Made by a program: the position numbers and the translations under genes
The notes under the pieces: generated by a model
What the model saw: only the letters and a program-made list of their open reading frames with translations
What the model was told of the DNA's origin: nothing
Database searches by the model: none
NCBI RefSeq assembly: GCF_041820985.1
Contig: NZ_JBGUAU010000012.1
Coordinates: 1-64,000, forward strand
Length of the DNA: 64,000 nt
Direction: 5' to 3'
From: Evansella sp041820985
GTDB taxonomy: Bacteria > Bacillota > Bacilli > Bacillales > Salisediminibacteriaceae
Part shown: positions 44,684 through 52,964 of the stretch, one piece after another
Layout: every line of letters starts with the position of its first letter
Position numbering within the stretch: the stretch's first letter is position 1

Positions 44684-46108
44684 ATGGATTTATATCGTGA
44701 AGTGTTAGCTCGAAAAAATGATCTCCTTTTAGATTTGAACAACTTATTAAAAATGGAAAGCACAAAAGATATACTCTCCACTACTGATGAAAAACCAATG
44801 GGAAAAAAAGTGGCAGAAGCTTTAGAGTTTATGCTGAATTTATGTCAAAAACAGGGGTATCAAACAAAAAATCACCATGGGTATTATGGATATGCTGAGT
44901 ATGGAAAATCCCAAAGTGACGATCATATAGCAATTTTATGCCACATTGATGTTGTTCCTGCAACAGGGGAATGGACATCTCCTCCTTTCGAACCAACCAT
45001 TCGTGATGGGAAACTTTATGCTCGTGGCTCCATCGATGACAAAGGCCCAACAATGGCAGCTTTTTATGCTGTAAAGCTTTTACAAGAATTAGATTTGCCT
45101 ATAAAGCGAAAAATACGTATTATTTTTGGCACCGACGAAGAAAGTGGAATGAGCTGCTTGAGAAAATATCGAGAAATAGAGCAACCTCCCACAGCTGGTT
45201 TTGCTCCTGATGCCACATTCCCCATTATAAATGCGGAAAAAGGCCAGATAAACGCACGGTTACAGTTTCGATCTTCTAATGAGCAAACATATTCTTCTCA
45301 CGAGTATGATTTAGTATCCTTCTCATCAGGAACGCGCGCAAATATGGTTCCAGAGACAGCTACCGCTGTGCTAAAAGGCGATGTCTCCACATTAGAAAAA
45401 AAGTTTAACGAATACATACTAAATCAAGACCTACAAGGCACTATGGATAAAAATGATGGGAAAGCTATCTTAACGTTAAAAGGAACTTCTGCCCATAGCA
45501 TGGTTCCATTTAAAGGGAAAAATGCTGCTGTAGCTCTAATTCATTTTCTGTATTCCCTCTCTTTAAATAATCAGGCTAAAGGTTATGTAACATTTGTTCA
45601 GGATCTATTATATGAAGAACATTATGGAGTGAAATTAGGAATAGACCATACGGATGACATAACTGGACCATTAACAGTAAACCCAGCGATTTTTTCCTAT
45701 GAAAACAATGAGGGGTTTGTACATCTGAATATTCGCTATCCTGTAACAGCACAATTTGAAACAATTGAAAAACAGCTACAGAAAATCATTTCTATATACA
45801 ATGTCTCGATTGGGGAAATACGTAATAAGAACCCCCACCATGTGGACAAGGAAGCACCAATGATCGCTGCACTTCAAAAAGCATATGAAGAGGAAACGGG
45901 TGATGAACCTACCCTTTTATCTAGTGGCGGAAACACGTATGCTAGCTTACTTCCTAATTGTGTGGCTTATGGAGCTGTTTTTCCTGGAAAAGAGATGACC
46001 GCACATCAAAAGGATGAATATATCGAGGTAGATGATTTACTAAAGGCTACAAGCATTTATGCAAAAGCACTTTATTATTTAGCCAATATGGAGGAAACAA
46101 AGAAATAA
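44684..46108 (+). CDS. pepV: Dipeptidase PepV (M20 family)
   Basis: A protein of 474 residues, matching the family's 465-475. Zinc ligands: LCHIDVVPATGEW (about 86-98), the bridging Asp in SIDDKGPTMAA, catalytic Glu pair in GTDEESGMSC, and the late His in MTAHQKDEYI. It removes N-terminal amino acids from dipeptides in the cytoplasm. TTAGGAG nine bases upstream supports ATG 44684 rather than the upstream GTG-region frame. Confidence 0.9.
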   Translation: MDLYREVLARKNDLLLDLNNLLKMESTKDILSTTDEKPMGKKVAEALEFMLNLCQKQGYQTKNHHGYYGYAEYGKSQSDDHIAILCHIDVVPATGEWTSPPFEPTIRDGKLYARGSIDDKGPTMAAFYAVKLLQELDLPIKRKIRIIFGTDEESGMSCLRKYREIEQPPTAGFAPDATFPIINAEKGQINARLQFRSSNEQTYSSHEYDLVSFSSGTRANMVPETATAVLKGDVSTLEKKFNEYILNQDLQGTMDKNDGKAILTLKGTSAHSMVPFKGKNAAVALIHFLYSLSLNNQAKGYVTFVQDLLYEEHYGVKLGIDHTDDITGPLTVNPAIFSYENNEGFVHLNIRYPVTAQFETIEKQLQKIISIYNVSIGEIRNKNPHHVDKEAPMIAALQKAYEEETGDEPTLLSSGGNTYASLLPNCVAYGAVFPGKEMTAHQKDEYIEVDDLLKATSIYAKALYYLANMEETKK

Positions 46109-46183
46109 CGAATAGAATTTAAAACACTGATTTATTATACTAGTAGTAGTTATTAAGTATGGAACGAAGAAAGGATGCACTTC

Positions 46184-46666
46184 ATGATTTATTTTAAGCC
46201 AGATTATTTATTTGAACATTATTCAGATATAACAGGGAAGTGGTTAGATGACAACGGTATTACACACATATTTTCAGATCTTGATAGTACATTAGCAGCG
46301 CATGATCAAGGTGGGGACGAGCAATTTGAAAAATGGTTACAGCTTCTTCATGACCATAACGTGCAGCTTGTCATCCTTTCAAATAATAATCAAGGAAGAG
46401 TAGATCGTTTTACAAAGCCTTATGATTTGAGGGGCTATGGTATGGCGAACAAACCTGCTACAACAAAGATAAAAGGAATTATGAGAGAGGTACAAGCGAA
46501 ACCCAATTCCAGTCTGTTTTTAGGGGACCAGCTTTTTACAGATGTTTGGTGTGGTAAACGTTTAGGAATGAAAACAGTACTAGTACATCCTATTGGACCT
46601 GAACATGAACCATGGAATATCTCACTAAAACGCAAGGTAGAATCTTTTGTGAGAAAACAATGGTGA
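46184..46666 (+). CDS. YqeG-like HAD phosphatase
   Basis: A protein of 160 residues. HAD motif I is FSDLDSTLAAHD (about 30-41), motif II VILSNNNQGR, motif III Lys region ANKPAT and motif IV FLGDQLFTDVW. This is the HAD-IIIA/YqeG type, related to phosphatidylglycerophosphatases. AAAGGATG sets ATG 46184. It is a single gene or cotranscribed with pepV (75-base gap). Confidence 0.82.
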   Translation: MIYFKPDYLFEHYSDITGKWLDDNGITHIFSDLDSTLAAHDQGGDEQFEKWLQLLHDHNVQLVILSNNNQGRVDRFTKPYDLRGYGMANKPATTKIKGIMREVQAKPNSSLFLGDQLFTDVWCGKRLGMKTVLVHPIGPEHEPWNISLKRKVESFVRKQW

Positions 46667-46700
46667 TAGAAAAATAAGCCTTATGAAATAAGACTTACAA

Positions 46701-46730
46701 GTCTCCATCAAATTTGATGGGGACTCTTCC
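46701..46730. terminator. Weak terminator after YqeG-like gene
   Basis: Stem GTCTCCATCA/TGATGGGGAC followed by TCTTCCTT, an imperfect T tract. Confidence 0.5.
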
Positions 46731-46732
46731 TT

Positions 46733-46963
46733 CTATTCTCCCCCACCAAAATCCGAACTATCACTACTAGAACTATCCTTTTCGCCTTTTGCTGTAGTGC
46801 CCATTTTTTTGTCTGCTTCTTTCATTCCAGCCTCTTTTATAATAAAACTGCTAAACGTATAAGGTTCTGTAAAAGGTTCTCTGAAACGTGTGCTTAGAAA
46901 TGCCAAAATCGATAACCCAGTTACAAAAATGAAAAATTTAACGGTAAACACCTCATTTTTCAA
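46733..46963 (-). CDS. Small single-pass membrane protein
   Basis: A protein of 76 residues: N-terminal helix (FFIFVTGLSILAFLS), then a polar tail ending in SSSSDSSDFGGGE. No family recognised. The ATG is preceded by GAGGTGTTTACC. Serine-rich, acidic tails of this sort occur in small sporulation or envelope proteins, but that is speculation. Confidence 0.55.
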   Translation of the reverse strand: MKNEVFTVKFFIFVTGLSILAFLSTRFREPFTEPYTFSSFIIKEAGMKEADKKMGTTAKGEKDSSSSDSSDFGGGE

Positions 46964-47125
46964 AAGTTTATTACTACCATTCTATTTACAAGTCCATATA
47001 TTATGCATACTTAAACTCGAGTACTGCTCAAAAAAAGCATTTCTATTCAAAAATACCTCTTATGATCTTTACAACTAACCGGAAGAAATCATTCTCCCGG
47101 TTCAAATCATGTATGTATTGTAATA

Positions 47126-47344
47126 TTATTTCAGTTCTTCCAGAACGTCCTTCAGTTTACTAAGTTCTTCTTTTGAAAAAGTGAGACCTTTGCCCATTTT
47201 TTCGTGATTCGGTGACCAATCGCGAATATCGTATTTAGGTTCACGTCCGTTCCAACTTACTAAATTCAGTTCTCTATTCCACCCTTTTGGTGATTGTGAT
47301 AAAACTGCAAGCGTTTCTACTATTTCATATTTAATCTCTGCCAT
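47126..47344 (-). CDS. YdbC-like PC4-family DNA-binding protein
   Basis: A protein of 72 residues. ELNLVSWNGREPKYDIRDWSP is the signature of bacterial PC4/YdbC proteins, which bind single-stranded DNA as dimers. A full-length family member. A terminator-like stem AACCGG/CCGGTT lies at 47079-47104. Confidence 0.85.
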   Translation of the reverse strand: MAEIKYEIVETLAVLSQSPKGWNRELNLVSWNGREPKYDIRDWSPNHEKMGKGLTFSKEELSKLKDVLEELK

Positions 47345-47510
47345 TCTAATCTATCCCTTCCTATAAAATCACTTTAATGTAACTATACTAATTATCGTCC
47401 TCCTCCTACAAGTTTTTATGATGAAAACGGAAAAATATAATAGCTCTCTCTTTTCAGAACTTGAAGAATAGCGTACAATATAGAACAGGAAAAGGAAGAG
47501 GTGATGTCTG

Positions 47511-47945
47511 ATGCCGAACGATTGGTTTATGTGGATGATCGTCCTTTGGTCAATCTTTTTATCCGTGACCATGGGTATCGGAGGATATTTTATGTTTCGT
47601 AAGTTTTTAAAGAAAATGCCAAAGGAAGATGGTAAATCCATTCTCGATTGGCAAGAACATTACATAAATGAAACATTACATTTATGGACAGACGAGAAAA
47701 AAGCATTTTTAAATGAATTGGTAGAGCCTGTTCCTGAGTTGTTTCGTGATGTAGCAAAAGGAAAAATAGCAGGTAAAATAGGAGAATTGGCATTAGAGGA
47801 AAAAGCAGTTCAAATGACAGATGAATTAATCATTAAAGGCTATATCATCGCAACCCCGAAAAGAGATCATAAGTTTTTAATCAAAAAATTAAAAGAAAAA
47901 GAAATTGATATTCAACAGTATGAAGCTTATTTTTCTGCAAAATAA
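47511..47945 (+). CDS. yneK: DUF2621 membrane protein (YneK-like)
   Basis: A protein of 144 residues with one N-terminal helix (WMIVLWSIFLSVTMGIGGYF) and a cytoplasmic helical domain. Layout and sequence (DWQEHYINETLHLW) recall YneK of Bacillus subtilis, whose gene also lies near yneF and tkt. Function unknown. The ribosome site AGAGGTGATG overlaps the leader. Confidence 0.7.
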   Translation: MPNDWFMWMIVLWSIFLSVTMGIGGYFMFRKFLKKMPKEDGKSILDWQEHYINETLHLWTDEKKAFLNELVEPVPELFRDVAKGKIAGKIGELALEEKAVQMTDELIIKGYIIATPKRDHKFLIKKLKEKEIDIQQYEAYFSAK

Positions 47946-48024
47946 TGCAATACTTAAAATAAAATCCCCTAAGAAAAAGTATAAATAGTTCCGTTTAGAG
48001 GGAGAAAACTAAAAATTACACAGT

Positions 48025-48065
48025 AAAAACGAGACCTTTTCACATAGTGAATTTGTCTCGTTTTT
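48025..48065. terminator. Bidirectional terminator
   Basis: Stem AAAAACGAGAC / GTCTCGTTTTT with a 19-base loop between yneK and the leftward small gene. Confidence 0.85.
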
Positions 48066-48092
48066 CATCATAAAGAACACAGTTAATTTCAT

Positions 48093-48206
48093 CTAATTCA
48101 ACACCATAGTAGATAGGTAAATAGCAGCTACTTTCGTATAAATTCGATTGAACAAAGCCAAAAATGCCATGATTAAAGCGAAGATACTTACGACTATTTC
48201 TATCAT
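48093..48206 (-). CDS. Small membrane peptide, 37 residues
   Basis: The ATG at 48206 follows AGAGGACATTCCC and encodes a short hydrophobic helix (VVSIFALIMAFLALF) with a polar end. A 63-codon frame overlaps it in another frame but reads like a shadow. No family recognised. Confidence 0.4.
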   Translation of the reverse strand: MIEIVVSIFALIMAFLALFNRIYTKVAAIYLSTMVLN

Positions 48207-48274
48207 GGGAATGTCCTCTTCTATCTATCATTCTTCTCCATTATTATATCGCACAAATAAAGTAGAATCCCCTA

Positions 48275-48886
48275 TTACGAGAACGGAGCTAGTAAATAGG
48301 TAATGAATAGTATACCAATAAAAAGAAAAATGGTTCTAGCAAACCTTTTTTCTTTTGATATTAGTAATAAACAAGAAATTATTAGTATTAGGTAAGACCA
48401 ACTTTTATAAATATTTATAGGATGATATACTTCCCCATCCAATTTGAAACCTAAAGAAAATGGTGTTACTTGCCCGTATTCTCGTACAAAGAATGAAAGC
48501 ACAAATAGGGAAATCACCACTCCAAAAGCTAGACTATCAAAAGTCTGATACGACCATTTTTTCCGTAATGATTGGATAAAAAAATAAAGTAGTGACACTC
48601 CTACGGAAACTTGTAATGCATATGGTCCTCCCATAAAATAAAGAAGATTGCTTGGAGACGTTAGTAAGCTTGGTTGAAGAATAAATGGCCATAGCTTATA
48701 AATACCAATAGCAATAATTAAGGAAACAAAAACATGATTTTCAACTTCCTTGTAATTACCTTTATCTGCTTTCTTCAAATAGGTTACGAAAAATACATAA
48801 CTTAAGAATATCCCAATGATGAGAAATAAAAGTTGAATAGATATTGTAAACGGCCCTAGGGAAAAGGTTTCAAACGGATGAAACAT
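48275..48886 (-). CDS. Lgt-like membrane protein (short, degenerate)
   Basis: A protein of 203 residues with about six to seven helices. SLGPFTISIQLLFLIIGIFLSY is close to the start of prolipoprotein diacylglyceryl transferases, but the protein is about 70 residues shorter and lacks the conserved HGG motif, so it is unlikely to be a working Lgt. It directly follows the thiol-disulfide gene (stop and start adjoin), so a role in electron transfer to that protein is possible. Confidence 0.6.
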   Translation of the reverse strand: MFHPFETFSLGPFTISIQLLFLIIGIFLSYVFFVTYLKKADKGNYKEVENHVFVSLIIAIGIYKLWPFILQPSLLTSPSNLLYFMGGPYALQVSVGVSLLYFFIQSLRKKWSYQTFDSLAFGVVISLFVLSFFVREYGQVTPFSLGFKLDGEVYHPINIYKSWSYLILIISCLLLISKEKRFARTIFLFIGILFITYLLAPFS

Positions 48887-49441
48887 TTAATTACCCCTTT
48901 TCATTTGAGCGATCGATTGCTCAATTTCTATTACTGTTATAGCACCAACTTTACGATGAGTAATGATTCCTTCACTGTTAATGAAGATCGTTGCAGGAAT
49001 TGGTGGAACATAATAAGAGCCAGAAACGGTTCCCTCTATATCCATTACATTTTCGAAGTGAATTTGGTGCTTCTCAAGAAACTTTGTTGCTTCTGATATG
49101 GAGTCTTGCTTTGTTACATTTATCCCAACGAAATGGATTTCGTCTCCATAGGTTTGAAAGGAATGTTGTAATGCTTCCATGGAGGCACTACAGAAAGGAC
49201 ACCAGGACGTCCAAAAATACAAAATGACACCATTTTTTTCTGTAAGGGTAAGGTCCGATAATGTAATAGTTTCCATTGGGTAACTTATTTTATTTAGTTG
49301 AAAATTCGGTGCTGTATACCCTGGTTGTGGGATTGTTGCTACAGAACCTAAATTCATCCTTTTCTGTTGCTGATCCATCCATAAAAATAGAGAGACAGTT
49401 AAGATTATCAGCAGAATAACAACACGTTTTATGTATAGCAT
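48887..49441 (-). CDS. Membrane-anchored thiol-disulfide oxidoreductase (TlpA/ResA type)
   Basis: A protein of 184 residues. N-terminal anchor (VVILLIILTVSLFLW), then a thioredoxin fold with YFWTSWCPFCSASME (CPFC active site, about 76-90), and the cis-Pro region PPIPATIFI. It acts outside the membrane on protein thiols, e.g. for cytochrome c maturation. GGAAGGGG sets ATG 49441. Operon with the Lgt-like gene. Confidence 0.82.
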   Translation of the reverse strand: MLYIKRVVILLIILTVSLFLWMDQQQKRMNLGSVATIPQPGYTAPNFQLNKISYPMETITLSDLTLTEKNGVILYFWTSWCPFCSASMEALQHSFQTYGDEIHFVGINVTKQDSISEATKFLEKHQIHFENVMDIEGTVSGSYYVPPIPATIFINSEGIITHRKVGAITVIEIEQSIAQMKRGN

Positions 49442-49704
49442 AGAAACATTGCCCCTTCCATCATTAAACAAAAAACAAAGATGCCGTTTTATAAGAAAAT
49501 CGTAAGGCGCCCTTTCATGACCGAAATGCAAATGTTCTGGACGAACGAAAAGCTTAATCCGCTTGCATATCTGCGAAGAAAAATGTTCTTTCAGTTGAAA
49601 AGTACTTTTTACTTTTCATCGTCCAGGTTATTTGACACGAGGTCATGGCGCCTGGAGCAAGACAACTTTCTAAGTCCAAAAATGTTATACTTTCTTTTAA
49701 GAAA

Positions 49705-49730
49705 AAAACGCTGGGAACACCCAACGTTTT
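49705..49730. terminator. Terminator of copZ
   Basis: Stem AAAACG-c-TGGG / CCCA-a-CGTTTT just downstream of the copZ stop. Confidence 0.75.
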
Positions 49731-49740
49731 CATAAACCTA

Positions 49741-49950
49741 TTAAGATACTACATCAAAACCTTGTTCTTCTATTTCTTCCTTAAGTTTATCTACCGTTAC
49801 TGTATCAGCATCAAATTCAACCGAAACATTTTTATCTTCTAGACTTACTTCTGCTGCAGTAACTCCAGCTAATTTCTTCAATGCACCTTCCACTGAAGAT
49901 TTACAGTGTCCACACGTCATACCGTCTACTTGAATGATTTCTTTTTTCAT
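49741..49950 (-). CDS. copZ: Copper chaperone
   Basis: A 69-residue HMA domain with GMTCGHC at 11-17 (MxCxxC copper site). It passes Cu(I) to exporters and to CsoR. ATG 49950 has AGGAGT upstream, while the longer frame has none. It follows csoR in one transcript; no CopA gene is in the window. Confidence 0.9.
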   Translation of the reverse strand: MKKEIIQVDGMTCGHCKSSVEGALKKLAGVTAAEVSLEDKNVSVEFDADTVTVDKLKEEIEEQGFDVVS

Positions 49951-50017
49951 ATAGCACACTCCTAAAAGTAAATTATTTATATTTTTAAGCTCTCCAAAGA
50001 AAGCAGAAGACAAACAA

Positions 50018-50338
50018 TTATTTTGAGAATTGTTGAATCACTTTCATTAGTTCATTGATGGCTTCGTCACCTTCACCATTCGAAACCGCATGTGAAACGC
50101 AACCACGAGTATGATCTTCCAGTAAGTTATACCCTACTTTTTTCAACGCCGCTGTTATAGCAGACAATTGTACTAAAATATCTACGCAATACCGGTCTTC
50201 TTCCACCATTCGTTGAATACCTCTTACTTGTCCTTCCACTCTTCTTAGACGTTGAATCAACTCTTTTTTCTCATCATCTGTTCTCATTGCTGCAGGTTTT
50301 TTGTTCACTGATAATGGAATATTCAGTTCCTTGTCCAT
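50018..50338 (-). CDS. csoR: Copper-sensing repressor
   Basis: A 106-residue all-helical CsoR/RcnR protein. Cu(I) ligands are visible as Cys in DRYCVDIL and His/Cys in LEDHTRGC. The start at 50338 is set by GAGGTGATTC. It represses its own operon with copZ until copper binds. An operator-like dyad lies 20-40 bases upstream. Confidence 0.9.
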   Translation of the reverse strand: MDKELNIPLSVNKKPAAMRTDDEKKELIQRLRRVEGQVRGIQRMVEEDRYCVDILVQLSAITAALKKVGYNLLEDHTRGCVSHAVSNGEGDEAINELMKVIQQFSK

Positions 50339-50357
50339 ATGAATCACCTCGTTATTT

Positions 50358-50389
50358 ATACCATACCCCTGGTAAGTATCCTTTGTCAA
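50358..50389 (-). promoter_or_regulatory. csoR promoter with CsoR-like operator
   Basis: On the minus strand -35 TTGACA (50389-50384), 18 bases, -10 TATGGT (50365-50360). ATACTTACCAGGGGTAT (50379-50363) lies across the spacer and resembles the G-rich CsoR dyad (ATACCCC-like arms). Confidence 0.65.
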
Positions 50390-50439
50390 TCATCTTACAT
50401 TCACTTGTCATAAAATTTTCATATTCGAATTGTAAGAAG

Positions 50440-50673
50440 AGGTTGGGACAAAAGTGTTTTCAGCAAAGAGAAATCCCAACGAAATGATTCTTGGTACTAT
50501 TTGCTGCACAAATATACTTCGCTTTCCGCGGGCGGCTGGTGAGCCGCCGAGCGCTTAAGCACTCTTGTGGTCTGACCCTTGCCTTTTGATCCCGCCGGAG
50601 TCTTCTTATATTTCCTCCGCTAAGGTACCCTATCGGTCGTCTTGCATGTTACACTTTCCTTATGTCCCAGCCT
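50440..50673. repeat. Intergenic repeat element with inverted ends
   Basis: Ends AGGTTGGGACAAAAG (50440-50454) and the complement of AGGCTGGGACATAAG (50659-50673) match at 13 of 15 bases. The inside contains CTTTCCGCGGGCGGCT and a GGCGGCT...AGCCGCC hairpin. Similar TGGGACA-ended, CTTTCCGCGG-containing repeats are common in Bacillaceae genomes. No gene inside; it is a non-coding MITE-like element. Confidence 0.65.
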
Positions 50674-50716
50674 ATTCTCATCTAAAACTCCGTCATAAAA
50701 AAGGCTTATGAAAGAA

Positions 50717-51136
50717 CTACGACTCCATTACTTTTTTTACAGATGTTAAATGGTCTCCTTCTTCTCGTTTTAACATCTTTACTAATAGTGGCCGGAGTAA
50801 CTTTGTACGGATTGTGTCTGTTTGAACTGTTCCTTCAAATGTCACTCTCGTAGAGCCATCATCTATCGAACTAACCTTATATACATACTGGACATTTAAA
50901 CCATTGGATTCACTTTTCAAAACTACTTTCTTATTTTCCACCACTTCCAGTAATTTCAATGTGGAACTCACTTTCCGATTTGAAAATTGTCTTATTTCTT
51001 CGTAAACAGTATCCTCCTTCTTTACAACTTCCACAACATTAACATACATTTCTGTTCTATTTTCTGGATTTGCTAAAAAGGAAAACACTGCATCTAACGG
51101 CTGTTCTATCGTAATACGCTCCTGTAAATCTCCCAT
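50717..51136 (-). CDS. SRPBCC-family (START-like) protein
   Basis: A protein of 139 residues. ITIEQPLDAVFSFLANPEN at the N-terminus and VTFEGTVQT...LVKMLKREEGDHLTSVKKVME at the end are typical of polyketide cyclase/dehydrase-like SRPBCC proteins, which bind hydrophobic ligands. Function unknown. It is downstream of the two ABC exporter genes by 28 bases. Confidence 0.75.
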   Translation of the reverse strand: MGDLQERITIEQPLDAVFSFLANPENRTEMYVNVVEVVKKEDTVYEEIRQFSNRKVSSTLKLLEVVENKKVVLKSESNGLNVQYVYKVSSIDDGSTRVTFEGTVQTDTIRTKLLRPLLVKMLKREEGDHLTSVKKVMES

Positions 51137-51164
51137 CTTCCCCCACCTTTCACAATAATTTTAT

Positions 51165-52964
51165 TTAGTCACCTATCATTTCCTCTAATTTTTCCGCTCC
51201 CTGTTGAAGAAGATACATTTTATGATATAAACCCTCTTCTTGTAATAACTCCTGATGAGTACCCCGTTCTACGATTTCACCTTGATGGAGAACTAAGATT
51301 TGATCTGCATCCTTTATAGTCGATAAACGGTGGGCAATAGCGATTGTTGTTCTCCCTCGTCTCATCTTCTCCAATGCAACCTGAATTTCTGTTTCCGTTT
51401 CGGTATCCACACTTGCTGTCGCTTCATCTAAAACAAGAATTTTAGGTTTCTTCGCCATCGTTCTGGCAAAAGAAAGGAGCTGACGCTGTCCACTAGAAAA
51501 CGTAGAACCTCTTTCTCCAACCGGTGTTTTATATCCCTTTGGTAATCGTTCAATATAAGGGTGTGCGTGCACGAATTTTGCAGCTTCTATTACATCCTCT
51601 TGAGACAGAGAGTCATCAAATAGACGAATATTATGTTCAATATCCCCAACAAATAGGAATGGATCTTGAAGTACTAACCCCATTTTTTCACGAAGTTCTT
51701 CATCTGAAAAGTGTTCAATTTTTTCTCCATCAATAAGAATTTCGCCATGTTTTATGGAATAAAAACGCATGAGCAAATTGATTATCGAGCTTTTTCCACT
51801 CCCCGTATGACCAACAAGTGCTAATGTTTCCCCTTCTTTTACTTTGAAGTTAATGTTCTTTAACACATCTTGTTTTCCATCATAAGAGAACGTAACATCC
51901 TTGAACTCAATTTCACCCTTTGAAACTTGAGGAGTGTTATCCCCTTGTTTTTTAGGTGCTATTTCGTCGTGATCCATTAACCGGAATACACGTCCAGCAG
52001 AAATCATTGCCTGTTGGAAAATTGATAAACGTTGCATCACTTGGTTCACAGGTTCAAAGAAACGATCTAAGTAACTTACAAAAGCATATAATACCCCAAT
52101 TTCTACAGGACTATTTAGAGATGTGATTCCAAAAAAGCTTAAAACCAATACGAGGGCCATAATGGATAAGAAATCAACGGCAGGACGAAGCAAAAGTCCA
52201 TCTAGTTTAATGCTTTTAAACCACGCTTCGTGATGCTCTTGGTTTGTTTTTTGAAATTCACGATTCATTCTTCGTTCTTGGCGAAAAATCTGAACAATTG
52301 CCATCCCTTGAATGGACTCATTTAGTCTTGCATTCAATTGGCTGAGCTTTTCACTCATTTCTGCATAGTATCTAGAACTGAATTTTCGATAAAGCTTCAT
52401 TAAAATAAACAACATTGGTATAAGAACAAGACAGAACAAAGCTAATTGAACATTCAAGATGAACATTGCAACAAAAACACCAATAAGAAACACAATGTTT
52501 TGGACGAAAATTGCCAATACACTTACGTATAGTTCCTTTACTTGTTCGGTGTCATTTGTTATTCGAGATACAAGTCCTCCAGTGGGAAATTGATCAAAAA
52601 ATGATAGGCCTAACCTTTCGACTTTTTCAAATACATCGATCCGTATTTGTTGGATAATTTCTAATGCTGTTTTTTGAAACAATAAAGATTGAAAGTAATT
52701 CATCATTGCTGCTGCAAAATATAATACAAGATAACCTACCCCTAGCATTAATAAAGGCTGAAAGTCAAAAACCCTTGGTGTTAAATAGTCATCGATAAAT
52801 ACCTTTATTAATATTGGACCTAGTATCTGTGCGCTTGTACCACCAACTAATAACACAAATGCGACGGTGAGCCATTTCCAATGGATTTTGGCATAGCTCA
52901 TTAATTGTTTGAATACAGTTCCTTGTGGTAAAGGGATCAACAAATGTTTATGTCGTTCCATCAT
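51165..52964 (-). CDS. ABC exporter half-transporter with degenerate signature (YheH-like)
   Basis: A protein of 599 residues: six membrane helices then an ATPase domain. Walker A GHTGSGKSS, Walker B ILVLDEATASVD with the catalytic Glu, H-loop IAIAHRLST. The signature is FSSGQRQ instead of LSGGQ. With its partner (upstream gene, 4-base overlap) it forms one working and one degenerate ATP site. Likely a multidrug or lipid exporter of the YheI/YheH (BmrCD) type. Confidence 0.88.
   Translation of the reverse strand: MMERHKHLLIPLPQGTVFKQLMSYAKIHWKWLTVAFVLLVGGTSAQILGPILIKVFIDDYLTPRVFDFQPLLMLGVGYLVLYFAAAMMNYFQSLLFQKTALEIIQQIRIDVFEKVERLGLSFFDQFPTGGLVSRITNDTEQVKELYVSVLAIFVQNIVFLIGVFVAMFILNVQLALFCLVLIPMLFILMKLYRKFSSRYYAEMSEKLSQLNARLNESIQGMAIVQIFRQERRMNREFQKTNQEHHEAWFKSIKLDGLLLRPAVDFLSIMALVLVLSFFGITSLNSPVEIGVLYAFVSYLDRFFEPVNQVMQRLSIFQQAMISAGRVFRLMDHDEIAPKKQGDNTPQVSKGEIEFKDVTFSYDGKQDVLKNINFKVKEGETLALVGHTGSGKSSIINLLMRFYSIKHGEILIDGEKIEHFSDEELREKMGLVLQDPFLFVGDIEHNIRLFDDSLSQEDVIEAAKFVHAHPYIERLPKGYKTPVGERGSTFSSGQRQLLSFARTMAKKPKILVLDEATASVDTETETEIQVALEKMRRGRTTIAIAHRLSTIKDADQILVLHQGEIVERGTHQELLQEEGLYHKMYLLQQGAEKLEEMIGD

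Noticed and set aside
48040..48231. 63-codon leftward frame
   Set aside because: It overlaps a better supported 37-codon frame with a proper ribosome site and runs into the terminator.
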